The notes: generated from the sequence alone by a model not told the origin. Positions 49,141-61,064 are shown, counted from the first letter of the stretch. The stretch: DNA of 64,000 bases from Cavia porcellus (GCF_034190915.1 NW_026947507.1:31548001-31612000), one strand, 5' to 3'. A program made the numbers and translations.

Positions 49141-49549
49141 AATTGATTAGCTTAGTACGGTCCAAGACTGCTCTGCTTGCCTGAAAATCTGCAATTTCTA
49201 GGTAAAAACCTCAATGTAATGTGTGCTCAATACTCAATTACATTGGCACCTCATTATTTTTGTTAGCCATGAGGTTGATCTTATAAAATTGCCAGTATCA
49301 AAATATTTTTATTTATTAATAATGGCAATTTTGAAAGTTTCAGTCTGGTAATAAGTTCTTTCAAGATAATTGTTTTTCAAACAGTGTGCAAATGCATTGC
49401 ATTTTGGAAGTATTTTCTTTATGTAAATGTTGTACAGCTCTAATTTAATAATGATATGGAGGCTGGGTTTAATTTCTATGTCTTATAGTGTAGCATAACA
49501 CAGGAAAAAGTTTTTAAATTTTGTATTTTAGTTTCTTATTAGTTGAATG

Positions 49550-49665
49550 GGAACAATGTATGTTTTCTTATAGGATAGTTGTGAGGATTAAAAAAATCAA
49601 CACATGTAAATAAGTGAACATATTTATACTGTGCTTTGCCCTGAGTAATGATAGTTATTATTTTT
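49550..49665 (-). repeat. MIR-type SINE remnant
   Basis: 'Gaatgggaacaatgtatg', 'ggatagttgtgaggattaaa' and 'gtgctttgccctgagtaatg' follow antisense MIR order. Confidence 0.65.
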
Positions 49666-49821
49666 AAATTAGTCATCTGATTTCACAAGAAATTCATACT
49701 ATAAAACAAAAAGGGGAAATTTTCTGTCTTCTAAGACAGTAAATATCCATTATTCTTAATGACACATATAAGTGGACTGGTTTCTGTCTAATCTTTTATT
49801 GGAAGAAACAAATACGACAAT

Positions 49822-49973
49822 TTTTTTTATTTAAGAGAAAAAAAGATTCAGGAAAAGAAAGCAAAAGAGACAAGCAAACAACAACAAACCCAAATAATAA
49901 TAAACAAGATAATAGGACTTTAACAATGTTTGTTATATTGCATATTGTTATCTTCAAAAGGGTTGCTTAGATT
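49822..49973 (-). mobile_element. L1 3' end, 152 bp, with target duplication
   Basis: A very short 5'-truncated L1 tail. It has a T-rich left edge and the 31-bp block shared with 41528-41558. Flanks CAAATACGACAAT (49809-49821) and CAAATATGACAAT (49974-49986) match at 12 of 13, which fixes both ends. Confidence 0.88.
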
Positions 49974-49996
49974 CAAATATGACAATGCAATTTTAG

Positions 49997-50135
49997 GGTT
50001 TTTTTTTTTTGTTTGTTTTGGCTTTTTTTTTTTTTTTTTTGGTCTTTTCCGTTTTTATCAGTACCAGGGATCAAACTTATGACTGCCTGCTTGCAACGCA
50101 GGCGCTTATGCCGCTGAGCTAAATCCCCAGCTCCT
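49997..50135 (-). mobile_element. ID-type SINE with exact target duplication
   Basis: A T-rich tail of about 45 bp is followed by 'tcagtaccagggatcaaact' (antisense B box), 'gcttgcaacgcaggcgctta' and 'ccgctgagctaaatccccag' (antisense A box), then 'ctcct'. It is the best-preserved ID in the window. Flanks CAATTTTAG at 49988-49996 and 50136-50144 are identical. It inserted two bases from the right-hand duplication of the L1 tail at 49822-49973. Confidence 0.93.
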
Positions 50136-50144
50136 CAATTTTAG

Positions 50145-52886
50145 TTTTTAAAACAGCCATATTTTCCATAAAACAGGAGGAAAGGGAAACTACGTTAATT
50201 TTCTGCTGTAATTTTTAAGAAATTTACAAATTTCTGTTATGATTGGTAAGCCATAAACAAAAGATCCCTCCTACAGTTACAGTATTTGGACTTTGGGTGG
50301 CTGTGGGTGGGTTTAGGTTCTTTTATGTCTTTGAATTACATTTAGGTGGTGGAATCAGAAGAGATTAAAGAACTGACATTGTTTCCTGAAAGTATTCTCT
50401 ACATCCCTATCAACATTAGTAGTGCCAGAAAATTAAAGATTCTATAATATAATAAATTTGTAATGTACTTTATTCTTTGACAATTAATGATAAAGTTCAT
50501 ACAGTAAAGACTCTAAGTTTTCTAGGAAAGACAAATATAGAACCTTGTTCAAGTCAACGATTTTCAAACTGATTCTTCTATAACAGCTCTTTTAAAAATT
50601 TACTTACAAATATGCCAAGAACACAATGTTCCATTAAACACATTTGCATAAATCTGGTTTGGCCTTCCAGATAATCCCAAATTATATTAGAAGTTCAATT
50701 AGAAAGAAAAACTCATATTTAAATTTGAAAGACAATTTACAAAAACCACCATGCTATGTTTTTGCTAGCTGTTTGAAATGTAAATGCACTCTTTTATATT
50801 CTAATATATAAAAAGCACTTCCAAATCACAAATTTTTAAAAATTGCTTTAAGTACATGAAATTTTATTTAAACTCAATACTTTGTGGTAAGGCAATCATT
50901 TAGGGAAGAAACCCCCTACACCTCCCAGTACAAGAGATTAAACCCATGGCCTCAGGCATATTAGGCAAGTGTGGTACCACTGAACTACATCATTAGCTCA
51001 AAAGATCAATTTTAAACTAGGGGTACTAGTATATTCCAGAATAAGCATAAATGATGAATAAAATAGATATCTTCATATTTTTAAAAAGATCAGTATACAT
51101 TGGGAAATTTTTCTTACATGGTTTTCATTTATGAGTCTGAATGTAGCTTAGGTTCTATTGCTATTCATTTTCATAATTGGAAAGATTCTCCAAAAACAAA
51201 GCTGCAAAGATTATGCTTATTTCGGGGTATGTTGTCCTGGAGTGCTCTATAATTATGGCACTTTATAAATTTACTACAAATTTGGCACACTTGTATCCCT
51301 TTATCTCTGTAATCTCTTCATACTGAAATGTAAGAGGCAATACTTTAATAGTGACTGAAGGAAGATAAAGTCAATTCTTTTAGAAAAAAAAAATTATATG
51401 AGGAACTCTTTAAAAGAAAAATATTTGCAAACCTTGAAATAGCATTTGTTTTCCTGAATGCACATATCATGTAGGATACCTTAAATTTCAGATATCTACT
51501 AATGACATTTAACACAGAAGACTATCCTCTATGCATTATTGCTCAAGCCATTAACTGTTTGACAAATATTCTTCTCATTCTATAGCATGAGTTGCTGCTG
51601 GTAAGTAGCTGTCCACTCAGGTATTTCCCAATTTATCACATGAAGGTCAGGCATCATCAATAATTCTGGCCAATGAATAAAAGTCATGGTGCTATGTATG
51701 CATTTGCCACTCAAGCATATTATTTTACATTGCCTCAAAGCAGTTGCTACCAAGTTAATAAGAGAAGTTTTGGATCAGAAAAATACAATTAAAACTGACC
51801 TGAAAATTAGTGTCTAAAAATTTTTAATGTTTATCTATGCATGGAACCAGAAACAAATCAATAGAAGCCTAAAATATTTTGAGAAACTGTAGAACCAAAG
51901 CAACCTCACTTTATAGACAACATTTGACGCATAACTCCAAACATCCATCAGGCTCCCAAATTTACATGAACAGCAATAACTACAAAATTTGCAAAAGAAG
52001 TCCTCCTTAAGAAAAACGTATGTATCCCTTCATTCCTTTCAAATGGACCAAATAGAAAACGTCTCAGAAGATAGCTGGTCCATGCAGACAGAGGCCATGG
52101 AAAACAATGAACAAATGAATTCTTCCTAGAATGCGACTGTAATTTAAAAAGTTGTTTTCTGGCCTAAGTAAAGAAGCTTGCATTGCCTGACTTCAGGTTT
52201 TCATCCTTGCTGTACAACAACAGTTATAGCTCTCATGTGTCCTTTCCAGGTTGTGGTCTTACATGTCCCCCCTTACTTCATCACTCTATGTTGAAATTGG
52301 TCACGATGAGGGGTGGGGCAGACAGACAACTCGTAACTTCAGTCCATGTGTTTCCAGAGCACAACAAACCCTATGCAGTAGTACTAGAGAAAATCACTCA
52401 GCACCCGGAGGGATCAGACTCTTCGTTGCATACAGAAGCCACATAAACTTTCAGTTACCGTCTTATAAACCATGGATTGTATTTTGTGTGGGAGAAGGGC
52501 TTTGGATATTTATTTGGTTGGAAGAAAGCAGTGTGTGGCAGAGATAGCTAGCATCAATCAAAGTTCCACACTCCCCCCAGTGTAGTAGGGTTGTTGCTCA
52601 TGAGTAGCTTTTCACAAAATACAATTATTTCCTAGCTTTTTCAATCATTTGGAGCTGCTTGATTAATTCTCACCAGGGAAATAATGAAAAACATATTTTG
52701 CGGCTTCCTGGACACAGAGACTCAGATACACATAGCCTTTATCTATTCTTTAATCTCCATCAGTTGAAAGAAGAATATATGTAGGTACTAGATAAGACTG
52801 GAAATGTAAGTAAAAAGGAGTCTGGAGCCCTAAGGAAAGAGACCTGTGGAAACCCCTCAAAATGTAGCCACTGAAATTTGTAAGGT
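50145..52886. other. Mostly unique DNA with one ID, no gene seen
   Basis: Apart from the ID at 50905-51000 there is no gene. The region 52170-52550 is GC-richer, with two overlapping plus frames (52183-52446 and 52251-52547) and no domain that I recognise. Confidence 0.45.
50905..51000 (-). mobile_element. ID-type SINE
   Basis: 'Ccagtacaagagattaaacc' (antisense B box), 'ggcatattaggcaagtgtgg' and 'taccactgaactacatcatt' (antisense A box). Diverged, with no clear T tail. Confidence 0.75.
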
Positions 52887-53271
52887 ATATTAGTTAGCTT
52901 CTCATCACTGGAACAAGTACATGGCATATACAACTTAAAACAATTTATTTTGGCTGTGTATCAGAGGTGTTAGTCAGTAACCATCTGGCTCTAAGGCAGA
53001 AACAGCATGGGGAAAGGGCCCAGCAGAGAAAAACTGCTCAATCCTTGGGATTCAGAAAGCAAAGAGAATAGGAAGAGCCAGAGAAAGTGAGACCGAGAGA
53101 GAGCAAGACCCTCCAAATGCCAACTCTCAGTGATCCACATCCTCCCACCAGGTCCCACACTGTAACCGTGCATTCACTTATGAAGTCATCACTAGGTTAA
53201 ATCATTGATGACTACAATGTCCTCATGATCCAATTGTCAACTGGGGGGCATTTTAGATCCAAACCACAACA
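52887..53271 (-). mobile_element. MaLR-type solo LTR (antisense)
   Basis: 'Tatattagttagcttctcat', 'caatttattttggctgtg', 'atctggctctaaggcagaa' and the end 'tagatccaaaccacaaca' follow the antisense order. A purine-rich stretch at 53055-53110 is internal to it. Minus frame 52991-53173 lies inside. Confidence 0.7.
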
Positions 53272-54770
53272 GAAGGTTAATTTATCATAGAGCAGATAGT
53301 GTTTCTCTAAGCAATAAATTACATAAGAGGAGGCATTTAGATGAATGTAGATCTCAGAAGAGAGGTCAAGGCAAGAGATTTAATGTATCAAATTAGCATA
53401 CACAAATTTTAAAGGCCTAAAACAATATTACTTAATAGAATATTTATGACAACTAGGGTCAAGGATAATTTTGGAGAATTACAAAATTAGAAATCATAAA
53501 AGTAGAAATCTGCAAAGGATTCCAAGGTAGAAAAGTAAAAAAATAAACAAAGAATAGTTGTGTCCTAGAACCAGAGGATAAATTAAAATGCAAGTAGTTG
53601 GTGATGTCCAACACAGCTGAGAACTGATGTACAGTCCACTGCATTTGATAACTTTAAAAATTGTTCGAGAATTTCAAAAAGCATTGTCAGTACATTTGAT
53701 GGAAATGGAGTCCAAACTGAGCAGTTTCAAGAATAAATGGGGAGACAGGAAATGAAAAAGAGTGCAAAGTAGATGGAAGGCCAAATAGTAAGAGTAAAAG
53801 GAAACCAATGCTGAGGTAGAACGAAGAGAAATGATTCAGTGAATAGGAAGATGTTGCTCTCAGAGAGAAAAAGAAAAAGGATCGGAGTATTCTGGAGAGG
53901 CTGCAATTTGCAGAGAACAAAAGTGCTTTTTCCATTGTGGGAAGGACAAAGACACATTCAGCATAAATATGGATGCCTGTGATTTTGTTGATTATGTCTG
54001 ACTCTGAGTATTTTTGAAGTAAAATGTGAAGAGAGGTCATCATTAAAAGCTATGAAAATTTATGAGTTACCTCATACATGGTAAAGTAAAAATTCCCACC
54101 AAACATTAAAGGGTACCAATTGAAAGTTTCATTATGATTGTTATGGCATGTAATCCTTCAATTGTTAGTTATGCGAGTGTATTTCTTTACTTCTGTACTA
54201 ATTTGGTGGAAATGGAACAAAGATAGGTCGGTTCAACAAAGGATAAATTCATTTTGCTGCACACGTGAGAGAAAGTGAATTGTTTTAGGACATTTATGTG
54301 AAAGTTATTTGATGGTCATTGACCATGAGTATTGAGGAAATTGAAGGAAGGAGAGAGTAGTGATTTTGAAAAGGTAGATTGGATAGAGTCAAAAATTGAG
54401 ACGAAATGGACTATTACAGGGTTTGAACAGGCAGAACCTATCAAAAGTAGGAGGATAAAATTGGGTTGAGATGCATAAAAAATTTTCATGACGGTTTATT
54501 TGCAGGCAATGATAGTGTGTAGGGTAAACTACAGAGCAGAGCGGTGAAGAGGGCTATCAAAGGCAGTGAAGAAACTGAATATAAAGAGAACAAAGAATTA
54601 AGAGGCCAATACACTCAACCTGGAAGTCATCACTGTGAAAAGACTTTGCATCATCTGTGAATAGAGAAAAATTCAGAGAATAGTCTGTAATGGAAATCAA
54701 TTTCATGGGTGGTGTATCAAGTACACAAACTTTAAAGAAGCTCTGGGGTTGTAGGGTGTTTTCTGGGGTG
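53272..54770. other. Unallocated, purine-rich DNA
   Basis: From about 53700 to 54560 the plus strand is rich in G and A (many 'gaggaag', 'gagagag' type words), as in several ancient mammalian repeats, but I cannot name a family. Minus frames at 53687-54043 and 53727-53957 come from that bias. Confidence 0.4.
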
Positions 54771-54774
54771 TTTT

Positions 54775-54850
54775 TTGTTTTCATTTTTGCAGTACTCGTA
54801 ATTGAACACAGGATCTTGTGCATGTCATGCAAATGCTCTACCAAATTGTG
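54775..54850 (-). mobile_element. ID-type SINE
   Basis: A T-rich tail, then 'gcagtactcgtaattgaaca' (antisense B box) and 'catgcaaatgctctacc' (antisense A box). Diverged. Confidence 0.7.
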
Positions 54851-55509
54851 TTATTTAAGCAGGAAGACAACAATCAGGAATAGTCCTAATCCCTGAGAGC
54901 TGACATTAAGACACATGAGCAAGGAAGAATGAGATGTGCTTTTCATTTGGAGTATGGTTTTACATATAGGTAAGTTCAAAAGTAAATGGAGTGAGATGAA
55001 ATTTGAATATTAACCAAAATTTGTTTCTCAAACACTTCCTTGTACACTGAAGCCCACTGCCATAGTTAGAGCTGCTTGCGAAGCATAGCTTACCTAAAAA
55101 ACAAAACAGAACAATACAGTGTGATACTACAACAACAGAAAGCAGGCACCTTTTCTGCATTACCATATATTTTACACACTTTGAAATAAAAGACCTTGAT
55201 TTTACAAAAAAGAAAGAAATCGAACTTTTCAGATCAACAAGAAGATTTGGAAAATTGTATGGGAATGTAAGTATCTATTTTTTTTCCTGGACTTGGTAAA
55301 GATTTTCATAAGCAGGACTTTTATTTCTGGCAATAGAGTGTAAGTGTTCAGACGAACCTTTCCAGTATAGCATAACATAAAGTGCTGGTTTTATTTTTGA
55401 AACATTCTTTTAAAAGGAAAAAAAGGGAAGAAACATTCTGACAGAATAAACATACTAACTAAGCAAAAATTCATGGGCACGTTAGAATTAGACCTAGTAA
55501 TTTCCTTGG
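54851..55509. other. Unique-looking DNA, no gene seen
   Basis: No gene or named repeat. Minus frame 54960-55166 is not gene-like. Confidence 0.4.
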
Positions 55510-55740
55510 CTCCACCTGAATTTCTCCTCCCTCCCTTCCATCTCGGGCAGCCTTCTTCCTTCTGGCCTTTTCGTTCTCTTCCACCATTTCTTCTTACTCT
55601 TATTTCTTTTCTTTCTTCTCCCTTTCCCTTCTTCTTGCCTCTCTTCCTTCCTTGTTACCTGTTCCTTCTGAAACTTCTGCATTTTTTACACATTGGATTT
55701 CTCTTCTTTCTAAGTCTCCTATTTTTTTAACCTTCTCTTC
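55510..55740. repeat. Imperfect polypyrimidine tract
   Basis: The plus strand is dominated by C and T ('cttctttcttctccctttcc' and similar) for over 200 bp. The leucine/phenylalanine plus frame (55473-55730) and the lysine/glutamate minus frame (55494-55682) are artefacts of this bias. Confidence 0.85.
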
Positions 55741-55802
55741 TGCTTTTAACTTTTTAGCATCTATTTCTTTTTTATTATTTTTTTAATTAAGGGAAAAAAT
55801 TA

Positions 55803-56250
55803 GAAAAGCAGGATATATTATAGTAACTTTTTTGATTTCCTATTAACTTGATTTGAAGCCCTGTATTGCTTCTACCATCTTGTTTTGACTGATTTTACTC
55901 TGTTCTGTTCTGTTTGATAGTATCAAGTTTGGGGTATAGACAACTACTTTAAAGGCAATAAGATTCACTATGACGCCCTTTCTGGTTTGACTATTATCTT
56001 CTTTTGAAGTCCTGTAATGTTTCCAATGTTTAGGTTTTATTGGTCTTGTTCTGTACTGTTTTGTTCAATTTTATTATACCTAATGATATAGGCAATTTTT
56101 TTTAAGGTAGCAAGAGACATTATGGTAACCATTGTTGATAACCTTGTACTCTGGTTTTACATCATGTGCTATGTCTATCCTTTGTTTTGACTGACTGCTT
56201 TGTTTTGTCATATTTGGTTTTATTCTCTTCCAAAATAAGAACTATGGGAG
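55803..56250 (+). repeat. Three diverged tandem units of about 150 bp
   Basis: Units: 55806-55952, 55953-56105 and 56106-56250. Shared landmarks are a 'gcaa(t/g)a...a(c/t)tatggtaacc'-type start, 'gaagccctgta' / 'gaagtcctgta' in the middle, T-rich 'cttgttttgactgattt' / 'cctttgttttgactgactg', and 'gtatagacaactactttaa' / 'gatataggcaattttttttaa' at the ends of the first two. A related unit lies at 15842-15990. No matching family name comes to mind. Confidence 0.6.
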
Positions 56251-56510
56251 TAATAAAACCCAAAATGTTTAGGTGTGTTAAGATAGATGACCATATTACT
56301 AACTTTTTGTTGGATGATTGAACACAACTGTTTGCAGTCTCACTGTTTCAATGTCCACTTTGTATGCTTTAATCCTGTAACTTGAACAACTATTTTTAAG
56401 ATGACAATATGTAATTTATTAACTAGTGATTTCTTACTGTTTTTTTAAATTCTGTATTACTTGTACCCTTATACCGTTTTTTTTTTCCTTTAAATAAAAA
56501 ACAGAATCCA
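56251..56510 (+). other. AT-rich 3' part of the same T-rich element
   Basis: The units run into a non-repeated stretch ('gagtaataaaacccaaaatg', 'aatcctgtaacttgaacaac') and end in a T-run plus 'cctttaaataaaaaacagaa', which looks like a polyadenylation signal and a short A tail. This favours a retroposed transcript on the plus strand. I could not find target duplications. It resembles a 3' UTR in texture. Confidence 0.45.
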
Positions 56511-56719
56511 GGTCCCTTCACAAATCTCAAATTTCATTTAGAGATTCATAAACATCAAAATAAGGTATGAAACACAAGGATAAAATTGTTTACTGCATGG
56601 TTAGAAAGCACAGAGAATAATGGGCACTATAAAAAATTTTCTAGTTAGACACTGACATTGGGTGAACTATTATTCACCATATATCTATTCCTTAACTCTC
56701 CTGTTTCTTTAGGAAGAAG

Positions 56720-57035
56720 ATATTTCCCTGACCTTTTGATACTGGCTTTTCATTGTGACTTGTTTTAGTCAATGGAATGTGGGAGGAAGTGACAGTGTAC
56801 ATATTTTATGAGAAATCTTGTATGTCATTGTTTATTTCTGTGTATTCCTTTGGGAGAGTCAGATTTATTTCAAAGAGCCACTTTTCCTAAATTTTGGATC
56901 TCAGCATGAACATTTATAGATTGGAGCCACCTGGCTTCAGAGCCAGAAGAATGATCCACATGGATCAAACACATATTGTTTTGATACGGTGATCATATGG
57001 TAGTTTTATGTGCAGTCCAGACTGGCTAACACAGC
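56720..57035 (+). repeat. Possible ancient interspersed repeat
   Basis: 'Agtcaatggaatgtgggag', 'gaagtgacagtgtac' and the end 'ggctaacacag' recall a widespread mammalian repeat that carries 'ggccaatggaatgtgagtggaagtgac'. I am not certain of its class. Confidence 0.35.
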
Positions 57036-57354
57036 GGCTAATGACCACAGGAACTAATCAGAGTCCATAGTGTTTGACTCTGTTACACTTAGCTGCACCT
57101 TGGCCCCTTTGATGCACTTGTTCCCTTCACTGTTGCCCAGTCCTCATTTCTCCAATTCTGGTCCCCTCATACTCTTGCTGTTCATTTTACACTGTGTCAC
57201 ACTCAAGATGTGTTTTTGTATTTGCTGAAGTTCTATAGTTCTGGGACAATTTATACATAGTGAAGAGCTAATGCTAAAATAACTTAAATCATACACACTT
57301 GGGACAATTGCCTGACCTAAATGAGAGACAAAAAGTGCAGGATAGATAAGGGAA

Positions 57355-58190
57355 TACTTTTATTGAAAAAATGTAAAACAGAATTTAATAATACAATAAT
57401 AGGAGAATAACAGGAGTTAATACAGTGTATATTGTTCTCTTCAATATAGTTACTCAGAGTACAAGATGTGGGCATAAAAAATTCTCTAATCAATATTAGC
57501 ATGAATCTTCCTTTTCAATGAACTAAGACATTAATACTATAGCTAAAATGTATTTTTCTCCCTTTTTCTTTCCCTCTGTTCCCCTTTCCCCCATCCTAGT
57601 TCATTTTTCCTTTTTAATAATTTGTTCCCATTTCACAATGTCTATTGTACATTTTAGAGATTATTTACTCTTTCAGTTTCTCACATCAGAAAGCTAATGC
57701 AATGTTTACACCTGTGAATCTGATTTATTTCACTTATGAGTATGGTATAAAGTTGCACTCATTTACATATGAAAGTGTCAAGTTTATTTTTCTTTGTGGC
57801 TAAGTACTACTCCATTGTTTAAAAATACTACATCTTTTTTATTCATTCTCTGGTTGATGGACATTTGAGTTGTTTCAAAAGATTTAATTATTACAAATTG
57901 TGCAGCTATAAACATGAGTGCACATACATTGCTGTGGTAAGATGTTTTTAATTCTTTTGGGAAGATACCCAGAAGGGGAATATCTGGCTCAAATGGGACC
58001 TCTAATTCTAGCATTTTGAGGAATCTCCAAACTGACTTCCACAGTGGTTGCACAAATCTTCACTCCCAGCAACAATGGAGAAGCATTCCTTTTTCCATAG
58101 CCCCTCCAGTGTTTGTTATTGATTTCTTGATAGTAGTCATTTTTTCGGGAATGAAATGGAATCTCAATATTGTTTTGTGTTTTATCAGGG
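57355..58190 (-). mobile_element. L1 3' half, 5'-truncated
   Basis: A T/A-rich left edge, then L1 3' sequence ('tactcagagtacaagatgtg' at 57431 matches 12082 in the other L1), then ORF2 C-terminus up to about 58185. The right edge falls where L1 order ends in 'gttttgtgttttatc'. No clear target duplication. Confidence 0.8.
57784..58053 (-). pseudogene. L1 ORF2 C-terminal remnant
   Basis: The 89-codon frame begins MQPLWKSVWRFLKMLELEVP, continues PLLGIFPKELKTSYHSN and then MFIAAQFVI, the same order as other mammalian L1 ORF2 C-termini and as the remnant at 12388-12798. Only the extreme C-terminal region is present. Reverse transcriptase and endonuclease are missing. The frame decays after that point, so it is not functional. 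Confidence 0.88.
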
Positions 58191-59576
58191 GTTGGCAGAA
58201 CAATTAAAATCAGGGCACAGAATTTATACTATTATTTTACGATGGTTACCCAGAGTTGACACAGAAAGTAGAGGAAATCTATCTAAATACTAAAGACAGA
58301 ATATTCAGCCAACGGCCTGAATCCCACAGCAATGTCCCACAAGAGTACAGATTACAATCAAAACCTAGAGCCCATGACAATGCCTTCCATGAGTCCAACG
58401 GGAAGTCTAGAGCCCCCGAGAAAGATTCACTCCAGTCTCTTTTACGAATCTGTGCTGGGAAGGCCCAAAAGTCAGGGAAGCTAGAAAGTCTATGCCAGCA
58501 GGGTGAAGGAGCTGAGCTGGTAGGTTAAAGGTTCCACAGTGGAGCCGAGAGTCACGCTGATAATAAAAACCCAGGGCTATCTTGAAAAGCAACACAGCCA
58601 TCCTCAGAGACACAGAGGTCCCGAGCTTCTCCGACGATAAGAATAGTTGTGTACACGCCAGAAAGCCAGAATGATGAGTTTGTTTTCCTGAAGATTAATC
58701 AGCACATCTTCCCCTTCAGATCCAGGAACTGATGCTCAATGTAAGCACAATGCTTAGGAAGCAAATGAGACAGTGGGAACTTCAATTACAGAAAAGAAAT
58801 ACAAGAAAGCCAAATACTAATTTTATAACAATATATGTGAGCGATTTACAAAAGAAAAATAGGTAGCTTTCAATATCAGTATTTGAATTCTAAGCCTAAT
58901 TGAAAAATGAATAAAACAAAACTTGAACTAGCCAACTTGCCTACTAAAATTCTAAACTATCTTGTAGCTAGGAGAAGCCCAAGCAGAAGGTGACACCTGG
59001 AAATCCAGGCAGGTGCTCACTAAAGTCTAGGAATAAGAGGGGCATGAAACTGAGGCTTGGGGACAAGATAAAGGACACAGGCACGGCCACTGTGTGCAGT
59101 TGTATGGCTTTGAATGATACAAAAATGACCAGTAAAGAAGTCAATCAGGACTAAATTCCTGCTCTATCAATACTAAATTCAGAGAGTTTCAGACAGGATA
59201 TCTTTTTTCAGAGAAGATACTTTTTCCTAATTCACATAAAAATACCATGTAGGTTAGTGGTGGCTATGTAATCAGGACAACTAGCAACAATAAGAGATGT
59301 CCCAGATACTGATAGACAGACACACAGGTAGAGACTTGAGCTTAATTCTAAGAACAAGGCAGCAACCAACATACTAAATTTAGACAGTGATGTCAGAAAA
59401 AGAGAGGCAGCAAGGTTGACCCAGTTTTTCAGCCCTTTGGGATCTCAGATTTTCTTATTTACTTCTGATTATGACAGATTTGTTTCCAAATCCTGGGGCA
59501 AGGTCAGGATTGTCAAAGGAGTCAAATGACTCTAACACAAGTATAAAATTAATGGAGGAAGTAAGTAATAAGTAAG
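58191..59576. other. Unassigned DNA, GC-richer at 58250-58620
   Basis: Between the L1 and the next LTR is a stretch with normal GC and a 90-codon plus frame (58256-58528) overlapping a 68-codon minus frame (58407-58613). The plus frame has no recognised domain. It could be an LTR or other old repeat. Confidence 0.35.
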
Positions 59577-59963
59577 GTTGTCTTGGTTCCTTTCAAATTT
59601 CTGGGACACAATACCCAACATCCATAACCTAAAGAAAGGAAGGTTTATTTTAGTTTACAGTTTGTAGAAGTTTCAGTCCATAGACAGCTAACTCTCAGTG
59701 AGGCGTGCATGGCAGAGAAGAAATAGGTCATGACATGGTTGGGGGCAGGGGCACAGAGAAAGGTAAAGGAAGGAGAGCGAAGAATAGACTCTTTCAGGCC
59801 TTGGCCCCAGTGACTTACTTTCTCCAACTAAGCTTCATTTCTTAATGTCACTTACAGCTATAAACTCACACCATTGAACTAATCTACTGATGAGTATCAT
59901 ACCCCAATGATACCCACCTGTGAGCACATGAGGTTTTTTTGAGGCACCTAAATATAAACCATA
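59577..59963 (-). mobile_element. MaLR-type solo LTR (antisense)
   Basis: 'Tttctgggacacaatacc', 'ggtttattttagtttacag', 'gtagaagtttcagtccata' and the end 'aatataaaccataaa' follow the antisense order. Minus frame 59645-59827 lies inside it. Confidence 0.75.
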
Positions 59964-60214
59964 AAAGAATTTATTATGTCAATGTTCTAGTTCTCCTTCA
60001 CTTCGACATTCTACACTACCACTTATTGTTAAACCATTCAGTGCCTAATTTTCTTAAATCTGTTACATCAAATGTGTCATCAAATATTGCTATATCACAA
60101 CTACCTATGCACATACCTTCTTACTGAAAATTCTTTGCTGTCACCCAGTTGTATTATATGGATTAATCTTATAGTGGCTTACACACTATACATTCATGAT
60201 ATGATGCATTCTTT

Positions 60215-60300
60215 GTGGGGGACAGCAGTGGTAGGGATTAAACTCAGAGCCTGTCATACACTAGGCAAGTGTTCTACCACAGAGCTATGCTCTTAGCTAC
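60215..60300 (-). mobile_element. ID-type SINE
   Basis: 'Agtggtagggattaaactca' (antisense B box), 'catacactaggcaagtg' and 'ttctaccacagagctatgc' (antisense A box). A possible short duplication (cattctt at 60207 and about 60301) is weak. Confidence 0.8.
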
Positions 60301-60369
60301 ATTCTTAACATTTAAAACCTATGCTTGTCTTCCTCCCCAAATCTCAAGTTATAATCTGCAACTCAAATT

Positions 60370-60500
60370 GCTCCCAGAATTTTTGAAGCAGCTCTATCTT
60401 CCTGGAATGCAATTGCACTGCTCACTTCAGGCAGTGTAATGTCCAGTAAATCTTACCTGATATCCCTTCCCTTTGTATTCTCATATGATGCATCTCCGTT
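60370..60500 (+). repeat. L2 LINE fragment
   Basis: 'Ctatcttcctggaatgcaa' and 'ccagtaaatcttacctgat' fit L2 3'-half phrases. Diverged. Confidence 0.4.
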
Positions 60501-61064
60501 TTTATCATTCCTTTCAGTTTTATTCACTTGTGCAATATTTACATAATGTTCAATACATTGCACTCCGTACTCAAACCTGGAGATAGACAAGTACAAAATA
60601 GGCAAGACCCTTGACCTACAGCTACTTTCCATCCAGCTGGGAACTAGCAATGAAAGAAGAATGCAAAAGGGCTGTCTGCTGCTGGAGACCCACAGGATCG
60701 AGTCAAAGGTCAAAGGTCTGAAGCTCACTGTAGTTGCCTGTGCAAATCCATATCAAGAGGCTAACAGGTCTGAAATGGAAGGCTGAAGATCTGCACTGGA
60801 AGTCACGAAACGTCATTCATGTGAAGGTGAAGATGAATTCCTCCAAAGAAACAGAAGCTGGCTTGTCTGCTTCCCTTTTACTTCATCCAAGCTACAAGCC
60901 TATTGGTTGGTGCCACTCACACCCAGGATGAGTCTTCTGTTTGCAGCAAGTACTCTTAGCCACACCCGGAAATATGTCGGTCCAGTTTAGGTGGCATTTC
61001 TTATTCAGACTGACACAGTTACCTATCACACCTTCTAGGCTCACTTTTCTGTGTCCCTGTATTA

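Noticed and set aside
49997..50135. Possible tRNA-Ala gene
   Set aside because: A and B boxes are present because ID SINEs derive from a tRNA. The T-rich tail and target duplication show a SINE, and the anticodon arm does not fold as a tRNA gene.
55473..55730. Leucine/phenylalanine-rich frame that resembles a membrane protein
   Set aside because: Produced by the polypyrimidine tract. The matching Lys/Glu frame on the other strand shows the same bias.
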